Made by a program: the position numbers and the translations under genes | The notes under the pieces: generated by a model | What the model was told of the DNA's origin: nothing | The model's database searches: none | Seen by the model: only the letters and a program-made list of their open reading frames with translations | Part shown: positions 1 through 5,049 of the stretch, one piece after another | How the letters are laid out: each line of letters opens with the position of its first letter | How positions within the stretch are numbered: position 1 is the stretch's first letter | NCBI GenBank assembly: GCA_027623615.1 | Contig: JAQBVH010000312.1 | Coordinates: forward strand, 1-5,049 | DNA: 5,049 nt | Direction of reading: 5' to 3' | DNA from: Planctomycetota bacterium | Lineage (GTDB): Bacteria > Planctomycetota > UBA1135 > GCA-002686595

Positions 1-141
1 GGTCCAGGTGTTGGTGGTGACGTGTAACGGGCCAGCGTCACGGACGGGGGAAATGACCTTCTGGGCCGAGATCTGCTGCTGAGCAGACGAGGTGGCACAG
101 AGGACCACGGCCGAAGCCGCGATAAGCGAGGAACGAAGCAT
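1..141 (-). CDS. Secreted protein of unknown function, N-terminal fragment (gene continues beyond the left edge)
   Basis: The first 47 codons of a minus-strand gene, ATG at 141, lie in the window and the frame is open to base 1. Residues 1-20 form a classic Sec signal peptide: MLR, then a hydrophobic core (SLIAASAVVLCA), then a small-residue site ending SSA before QQQ. The lone Cys15 is not in a lipobox because Leu precedes it, so type I cleavage and export are expected rather than lipidation. The start is supported by GGAG at 152-149, seven bases upstream of ATG, and by a promoter at 217-189. The mature start, with a segment DAGPLHVTTNTWT, resembles what I recall from extracellular proteins of high-GC planctomycete-like bacteria, but I do not recognise a family and no function can be assigned. 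It is read in the same direction as the transporter operon but is separated from it by 210 bases and has its own promoter, so it is probably a separate unit. Confidence 0.8.
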   Translation of the reverse strand, partial: MLRSSLIAASAVVLCATSSAQQQISAQKVISPVRDAGPLHVTTNTWT

Positions 142-148
142 TAACAAT

Positions 149-152
149 CTCC
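149..152 (-). promoter_or_regulatory. Ribosome binding site of the secreted-protein gene
   Basis: GGAG on the minus strand ends seven bases before the ATG at 141. This is ideal Shine-Dalgarno spacing and it supports that start codon. Confidence 0.7.
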
Positions 153-188
153 AAAGAGGATTGAGGGCGAGGAGAGAACCGTACCTAA

Positions 189-217
189 GGTATACACCCC
201 CGGCAGGGAGCCGTCAA
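189..217 (-). promoter_or_regulatory. Sigma70-type promoter of the secreted-protein gene
   Basis: On the minus strand, TTGACG (217-212; five of six bases match the -35 consensus) is followed by exactly 17 bases and then TATACC (194-189; four of six match the -10 consensus). A transcription start near 182 would give a leader of about 40 bases containing the GGAG site. Hexamers and spacing were read directly; activity is inferred. It is the best vegetative-type promoter I could find in the window. An 11-bp perfect dyad (TACCT-A-AGGTA, 182-192) overlaps the -10 and the predicted start point and could be a repressor site or chance. Confidence 0.6.
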
Positions 218-351
218 AGGCTTCGCCACGGTGGCGGGCCTCTTCGGTCTCTCCGTAGGGAGCCGGAGACAGTAGGACGGGCGGCCGGGTGGCCGGGTTC
301 CGACGAACTTGTCTCCGCTGAACTCGGGACTCCAGCCGCGTGGTGGGAAAA

Positions 352-1421
<1,070 letters not shown>

Positions 1422-1422
<1 letters not shown>

Positions 1423-2250
1423 CAGTGCTTCGACGCGGCGGTGCGGATCCCGCCGAGGAACAGTCGCTGGGCCAGGAAGTAGACGAGCAGGCAGGGCGCG
1501 ATGACCACCCCCGTGGCCGCCATCATCAGCTCGACCGCCGTGTTGTAGGTCTGGTGGAAGCCGGCCAGCGCCAGGGTCAGGGTGCGATTCTCCGAGGAGA
1601 GCAGGTAGATCAGCGGCGCCCAGAAGTCGTTCCAGGTCGCGAGGAAGGTGAGCACCCCCACCGTGACGAGCATCGGCCGTACCAGGGGAAGGCACACGCG
1701 CCAGTAGGTCTTCCAGGGCGAGCAACCATCGAGGCGCGCCGCTTCGGTCAGCTCCGCCGGCAGGGAGAGGAAGGCTTGCCGGAACAAGAACACGAAGAAG
1801 GGCGCGCCGCCGAGCACGGTGGGCAGGATCAAGGGCGCGAACGTGTCGACCAGGCCGAGCCAGCGGAACAGCAGGAAGCGCGGGATCGCGCTGACCTGCT
1901 CGGGCAGGAGCATCGTCGCGAGCACGAGCAGGAAGAGACCGTCCCGGCCCCGGAACTCCAGCCGGGCAAAGGCATAGCCCGCGAGCGAACAGCAGATCAG
2001 CTGGCAGGCGATGCAGAGCAGGGTTCTTCAGGAGGCGCGGAAAGTCCCCCATCGAGTGGAGGGCGCGCGCGTAGTTCTCGAACGCCGCCCCCGCGACGAC
2101 GCGCCCGTCCTCGTCGGTCTGGCGCTCCTCGAGCAGGGCGCCCGGCCCGTCCTGCAGGCCACGACCCTCGGGGTGTAGCGACACCTCGAGCACGAACAGG
2201 AGCGGCACGACGAACAGCAGCCCCACGAGCAGGGTGGCGACGGCCTTCAC
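1422..2250 (-). CDS. Carbohydrate ABC transporter permease, MalG type (CUT1), interrupted by a frameshift
   Basis: This is the second membrane subunit of the importer. From GTG 2250 the frame gives a first helix (about residues 5-25), a periplasmic loop and the sequence up to LLKN (residues 73-76). The homologous continuation TLLCIAC...SLAGYAFARL is then found only in another frame, to the stop TGA at 1424-1422. Restoring two bases near 2023 gives an uninterrupted 276-residue protein, the usual MalG length, with the EAA loop (EAARLDG, 170-176) that docks the ATPase and about six helices. The GTG start overlaps the upstream TGA as GTGA and is preceded by GGAG at 2263-2260, nine bases away. An internal GTG at 1925 opens the downstream fragment, but that fragment lacks the first helices and is not a believable full protein. 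Either the assembly dropped two bases or the gene is genuinely broken. Family assignment is firm; functional status is uncertain. Confidence 0.9.
2019..2030 (-). other. Frameshift site in the MalG-type permease gene
   Basis: On the minus strand the N-terminal frame reads CTG AAG AAC CCT, while the C-terminal frame reads ACC CTG CTC starting at 2024. In the 0 frame the homology stops after LLKN; in the other frame it resumes at TLLCIAC, and a TGA (2030-2028) prevents the second frame from extending further upstream. The simplest repair is AAC-ACC-CTG, meaning loss of one AC dinucleotide from a repeated ACACC stretch. It sits in the highly conserved N-T-L-L start of the second transmembrane helix of this family. 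Confidence 0.85.
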
Positions 2251-4538
2251 GAGGTGTAGCTCCGCGACGCGTCGTGCACCCAACGCTTCGAGGTCCGCAG
2301 CAAGACCAGCGACAGCACGCCGAGCAGCGCGAACAACACCCAGGCGATCGCCGAGGCGTAGCCCATGTCGAGGTGCCGGAAGCCGCTCTCGTACAGGTAC
2401 AGCACGAGGAAGCGTGAGCTGTCCCCCGGCCCACCCTGGGTCATCACGTAGGGCTGGGCAAACACCTGGAAGGCCGCGATCACGCCCGTGATCAGGTTGA
2501 AGAGGATCACCGGAGTGAGCTGGGGCACGATCACGTGTACGAGCCGGCGCCAGGCACCCGCGCCGTCGAGCCGCGCTGCTTCCTCGAGGGCCGGGTCGAT
2601 CGCCTTGAGGGCCGCGAGGAAGACCAGCATCTGGGTGCCCACCGCCCAGAGGCTCATCAACACGAACGCGGGCAGCACGAGCCCCGGCTCCTTGAGCCAA
2701 CGTGGCGCGCCGAGGCCGAGGCCGGAGAGGGCGCCGTTGAGCAGCCCCTCGTCGTCGAGCAGGTAGCGCCAGACCGCCGCGACGATGACCGGCGACAGGA
2801 CGGCGGGCAGGTAGACCGCGGTGCGCACACCGCTGGCGAAGGAGGACTCCGCTCGGAGCAGCAGCGCCAGGCCGAGGGCGAGCACGAGCGACAGCGGCAC
2901 CGAAAGCAGCGCGTAGAGCGTGGTCGCGCGCAGGGAGGTGACGAAGGTCGCGTCGCCGGGCAGGCGCCCGTAGTTCTCCGTCCCGACCCAGGCCAGATCC
3001 CCGAAGGGGCGCAGGGGAGACCACTCGCAGAAGGAGAGGACGAGCGACACGACCGCGGGTCCGAACAGAAAGTGCAGGAAGCCGATCCCCCACAGGCAAA
3101 GGAACCCGCCGGCGGCGCGCTCCTCGCGCAGGCCCAAGCGGCCAGGCGCGGGGCCGCGCCGCAGGAGCAACGTCCCGACGAGCAGGAGCAGGCTGAGGGC
3201 GAGCGCGGCCTGCATCACGAAGCCCGGCAAGCGGCCACGACCCCGGCGCGCCCGCTCCTGGGCGAGGTAGGCGTCCGCCTTCCGCGCCATGCGCGCCGCG
3301 GCATCAGCGGGAGCGACGTCGCCGGAGAGGAGCACGCCCTCGAGCTCCGCCTGGCACAGGCTCTCGATCTTGCGCCAGTTCGAGAGCGTGGGCAGGAAGC
3401 GCGCGTCAGCGAGCACGTCGAAGAAGACGTCGATCGAGGCCGGCGGCACGCCCGGGTTGCGCACGGCGTCGGAGCGCGCGGCCTCGATCAGGCCGGGCAG
3501 GCCGTTGCCGATCTCACCCATGCAGGTCTGGTAGCGCAGGCTGCCCACGACCTCGGTCAGGTAGGCGTAGGCCAGGTCCGGATGACGCGCCGTGCGCGGC
3601 ACGACGTAGCAGCCCATCGCCACCGCGGTCGCTGCGCGGCGATGGCGCGGCAGGGGCAGCACGTCCCACTCGAACTCCTCGATGTCGCGGAAGCGGAAAC
3701 GCTCCCAATAACCGACCGGCCCGTAGAACGCCGTGCGTCCGGCCTGGAACAGGCCCTGCTTGAGCTGGTTCGCGAAGCTGCCGTCGTCCGAGGCGAGGTG
3801 CTCGACGTGCAGCAATCGATGCAGGAAGGTCAGGGCCTCGATCACCTCCGGCTCACCCAGGCGCGAGCTCTGGCCGTCCTCCGCGAGCAGCTCGCCGCCT
3901 GCCTGCCAGAGCCAGGGCGACACGGCCTGCAGCCACTGGGTCAGCGAGATGCCGAACTGGTCGTTGCGCCCGTCACCATCGAGGTCGCGCGTGACCCGGC
4001 GGCAGATGTCCTCGAGGTCCTGCCAGGTCCAGTCGTCGGGCGGCCGCGCGACTCCCTCGCGCGCGAGCAGGCTCTCGTTCACGTACATCACGTAGGGCGT
4101 GAACGTCTGGGGCAGGCCGTACAGGCCCCCCTCCCCGTCGCGCAGCGCGGCGAGGCACAGCGCGAACCAGGCGGCCGGGTCCCACGCCTCGTCGGCCGCG
4201 AAGTACGGCTGCAGGTCGAGCAGCGCACCCTCCTGCACGAAGGCCGCCAGCTCGGTGATGTCGATGCGCGTCAGGTCGAGGGGCAGGTCGCCGGCCAGGC
4301 AGAACTTGACCTTGTCCTGGGTGCCTGCGGCCCCTCCCAGCGACAGCACCTCGACCCGCACCGGATCCCCGGCGGCGGCGTGGCGCGCCTCGAACTCGGC
4401 CGTGAGCCCGTGGAGCAGCTCCCAGGACTCGACCAGCAGCGCGTCCTCGACCATGACGTGCAGCACCCGCTCCTGGGCGACCGCCCCGGCGACCGGGGCC
4501 GCCGCCAGGGTCGCGAGCACGAGCGCCTTCCAGGCCAT
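2247..4538 (-). CDS. Fused extracellular solute-binding protein and MalF-type sugar ABC transporter permease
   Basis: A single 763-residue frame combines two importer components that are usually separate genes. Residues 1-22 are a signal peptide (core ALVLATLAAAPVAGAVA, site AVAQ). Residues about 24-430 are a CUT1 solute-binding protein: KVKFCLAGDLPLDLTRID, the VNESLL stretch (153-158), the acidic DLDGDGRND loop (185-193), many aromatics suited to sugar stacking (W170, W172, W202, W209, W211, Y272, W278), and a closing helix ending ADAYL. An added helix (about 439-459) followed by RR and a basic linker leads to a MalF/UgpA-type permease (about 478-763) with EEAARLDG (652-659) as the ATPase-docking EAA loop. 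Start ATG 4538 is preferred because GAGAGG lies just upstream and the signal peptide begins there; GTG 4562 is in frame but less likely. No stop lies between the halves. The stop overlaps the MalG-type start. The oligosaccharide substrate is unknown. Confidence 0.93.
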   Translation of the reverse strand: MAWKALVLATLAAAPVAGAVAQERVLHVMVEDALLVESWELLHGLTAEFEARHAAAGDPVRVEVLSLGGAAGTQDKVKFCLAGDLPLDLTRIDITELAAFVQEGALLDLQPYFAADEAWDPAAWFALCLAALRDGEGGLYGLPQTFTPYVMYVNESLLAREGVARPPDDWTWQDLEDICRRVTRDLDGDGRNDQFGISLTQWLQAVSPWLWQAGGELLAEDGQSSRLGEPEVIEALTFLHRLLHVEHLASDDGSFANQLKQGLFQAGRTAFYGPVGYWERFRFRDIEEFEWDVLPLPRHRRAATAVAMGCYVVPRTARHPDLAYAYLTEVVGSLRYQTCMGEIGNGLPGLIEAARSDAVRNPGVPPASIDVFFDVLADARFLPTLSNWRKIESLCQAELEGVLLSGDVAPADAAARMARKADAYLAQERARRGRGRLPGFVMQAALALSLLLLVGTLLLRRGPAPGRLGLREERAAGGFLCLWGIGFLHFLFGPAVVSLVLSFCEWSPLRPFGDLAWVGTENYGRLPGDATFVTSLRATTLYALLSVPLSLVLALGLALLLRAESSFASGVRTAVYLPAVLSPVIVAAVWRYLLDDEGLLNGALSGLGLGAPRWLKEPGLVLPAFVLMSLWAVGTQMLVFLAALKAIDPALEEAARLDGAGAWRRLVHVIVPQLTPVILFNLITGVIAAFQVFAQPYVMTQGGPGDSSRFLVLYLYESGFRHLDMGYASAIAWVLFALLGVLSLVLLRTSKRWVHDASRSYTS
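3159..3224 (-). other. Linker transmembrane helix joining the binding domain to the permease
   Basis: Residues about 439-460 of the fusion (GFVMQAALALSL, then LLLVGTLLL) are strongly hydrophobic and are followed by RR, then the basic stretch GPAPGRLGLREER. By the positive-inside rule this helix carries the chain from the periplasmic binding domain into the cytoplasm, so that the permease can start with its N-terminus inside, as in ordinary six-helix MalF-like proteins. The topology is inferred from composition. Confidence 0.7.
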
Positions 4539-4541
4539 CCA

Positions 4542-4548
4542 TCCTCTC
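4542..4548 (-). promoter_or_regulatory. Ribosome binding site of the binding-protein/permease fusion
   Basis: GAGAGGA on the minus strand lies just upstream of ATG 4538, its GAGG core ending four bases before the ATG. Spacing is slightly short but acceptable. It favours ATG 4538 over the in-frame GTG at 4562, which has no such site. Confidence 0.5.
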
Positions 4549-4581
4549 GCTAGGGTCTGCACGCGATGCGCATCCTAGCGA
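4547..4581. promoter_or_regulatory. Imperfect palindrome spanning the divergent start region (candidate operator / bidirectional promoter)
   Basis: CGCTAGGGT (4548-4556) and ATCCTAGCG (4572-4580) are inverted copies matching at eight of nine positions. An outer T/A pair and an inner GCA/TGC pair (4559-4561 with 4567-4569) share the same axis at 4564. Each arm holds a -10-like hexamer pointing inward: TAGGGT (4551-4556) for the plus-strand gene and TAGGAT (4577-4572) for the minus-strand operon, with predicted starts close to 4564. No good -35 hexamer is visible on either side. The symmetry is seen directly; a role in shared transcription or repressor binding is inference. Confidence 0.45.
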
Positions 4582-5049
4582 CCGACGACCTCCCGCACCT
4601 CTCGAGGCCCGACGACGACGGCTACGTCGAGGCGGTCGGCGAGCGCATGGCGCTGCTCGGGCGCGAAGAGCTCGAGTGCTGGATGTGGCCCTTGAAGCTC
4701 TTCGAGGACCTGACCTTCGAGCTGCACGAGGGCGAGCGCACGATCCCCCTCGGGCCGCGCACGGTGCACGTGGTCCCCGAGGGACTCGGGCTCGTATGGG
4801 CGGCGGCCGGCCTGACGGTCGAGGCCTTCGCGGCGCGGGACCTGCGCGGGCTCGTGCTGCTCGTGAGCCTCGAGCGCGAGGCGGCGGCGGAGGTGGTGCT
4901 GCGCTTCCGCCCGGCGCTGCGGCCCATGTGGCCCGCCGGACTCGGGGGCCAGGTGAGCGGGCGCGACGACACGACCGGCGCGCTCCTGTTGACCGAGGAG
5001 CTCGGCCGCTTCGCCGCGCTGATCGGTTCACCCGAGGCGGACGAGCTCG
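4566..5049 (+). CDS. Probable glycogen-debranching/trehalase-like glycoside hydrolase, N-terminal domain (gene continues beyond the right edge)
   Basis: The first 161 codons of a divergent gene are present and the frame is open to the window end. There is no signal peptide (MRILATDDLPHL...), so a cytoplasmic enzyme is expected. The segments LECWMWPLKLFEDL (36-49), a strand-rich middle, MWPAGLGGQ (121-129) and AALIGSP (150-156) match my memory of the beta-sandwich N-terminal domain of bacterial proteins annotated as glycogen-debranching or trehalase-family glycosidases with a C-terminal (alpha/alpha)6 barrel. The catalytic barrel lies outside the window, so activity cannot be checked. ATG 4566 is the only upstream ATG, since an in-frame TAG lies at 4551; the next, Met28 (4647), falls inside the conserved-looking part. 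A weak AGGG (4552-4555) is ten bases upstream, so a very short leader or leaderless start is possible. Its position beside a sugar importer supports hydrolysis of the imported oligosaccharide. Confidence 0.65.
   Translation, partial: MRILATDDLPHLSRPDDDGYVEAVGERMALLGREELECWMWPLKLFEDLTFELHEGERTIPLGPRTVHVVPEGLGLVWAAAGLTVEAFAARDLRGLVLLVSLEREAAAEVVLRFRPALRPMWPAGLGGQVSGRDDTTGALLLTEELGRFAALIGSPEADEL

Larger units (their letters stand above)
142..351. other. Intergenic region between the ATPase gene and the secreted-protein gene
   Basis: These 210 bases separate the end of the transporter operon from the next minus-strand gene. Besides the promoter and ribosome binding site, they hold a tandem duplicated octamer GGCCGGGT (283-298), a short GC hairpin around 226-238 (CGCCA/TGGCG arms with a 3-base loop) and a hairpin with GTCTC/GAGAC outer arms at 247-270. 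None is followed by a U-tract on the minus strand, so I see no standard intrinsic terminator; operon termination may be Rho-dependent. No small gene or structured RNA is supported here. Confidence 0.5.

Noticed and set aside
79..141. Lipoprotein signal in the secreted protein because of Cys15
   Set aside because: The residues before the cysteine are V-V-L; Leu directly before Cys does not fit the lipobox, and a normal type I cleavage site follows at SSA/QQQ.
247..270. Hairpin downstream of the ATPase gene as an intrinsic terminator
   Set aside because: The arms (GTCTC...GAGAC) pair imperfectly with a bulge, the hairpin lies about 80 bases beyond the stop, and no U-tract follows on the minus strand.
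283..298. Tandem duplicated octamer GGCCGGGT as a repeat element
   Set aside because: Two copies of a GC-rich octamer are expected by chance or slippage and no further copies are nearby.
2019..2030. Programmed ribosomal frameshifting in the permease gene
   Set aside because: No recognised slippery heptamer or clear downstream structure was seen. A -2 or +1 shift in a constitutive transporter subunit has no obvious rationale; a missing dinucleotide explains the data more simply.
2535..4553. A 672-codon plus-strand open frame antisense to the binding-protein/permease fusion
   Set aside because: The translation is rich in Gln, Arg, Glu and Gly with no recognisable domain. Long antisense frames are expected in GC-rich genes, and the opposite strand has clear homology.
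3973..5031. A long minus-strand frame crossing the divergent intergenic region
   Set aside because: The translation is Arg/Ala/Pro-rich and covers the hydrolase-like gene antisense and the binding domain out of frame; it is a composition artefact.

Overview
The window is GC-rich bacterial DNA. The main feature is a compact carbohydrate ABC importer locus of the CUT1 (maltose/oligosaccharide) type, with a divergent glycoside-hydrolase-like gene on the right and the start of an unrelated secreted-protein gene on the left. The cleavable type I signal peptides, with no lipobox on the binding protein, suggest a Gram-negative envelope. The base composition and the look of the secreted protein are reminiscent of environmental Planctomycetota or similar high-GC lineages, but the sequence alone does not fix the taxon.

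Layout, left to right. Bases 1-141 (minus) hold the first 47 codons of a secreted protein whose gene leaves the window on the left. It has a good promoter (TTGACG-N17-TATACC) and a GGAG ribosome binding site. Bases 142-351 are intergenic; they carry that promoter and some GC-rich hairpins but no convincing intrinsic terminator. Three minus-strand genes then run right to left as one overlapping operon: a solute-binding-protein/MalF-type permease fusion (4538-2247), a MalG-type permease (2250-1422) and a MalK/UgpC-type ATPase (1422-352). They are joined by a GTGA overlap and a TGATG overlap. A divergent plus-strand gene starts at 4566 and runs off the right edge. It resembles the N-terminal domain of glycogen-debranching/trehalase-type glycosidases and has no signal peptide.

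How the genes fit together (inference). The tethered binding domain captures an oligosaccharide outside the cytoplasmic membrane, the MalF- and MalG-type subunits form the channel, the ATPase powers uptake, and the divergent cytoplasmic hydrolase processes the imported sugar. The 27-bp gap between the two divergent start codons lies inside an imperfect palindrome with a -10-like hexamer on each strand, a plausible shared promoter or operator.

Three points stand out. The binding protein is covalently fused to the permease through an extra transmembrane helix. The MalG-type gene carries a frameshift near base 2023, equivalent to two missing bases, inside an otherwise perfectly conserved region. 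The unshifted frame stays open into the ATPase. No wholly new system is evident; the fusion architecture and the divergent control region are the most distinctive elements.
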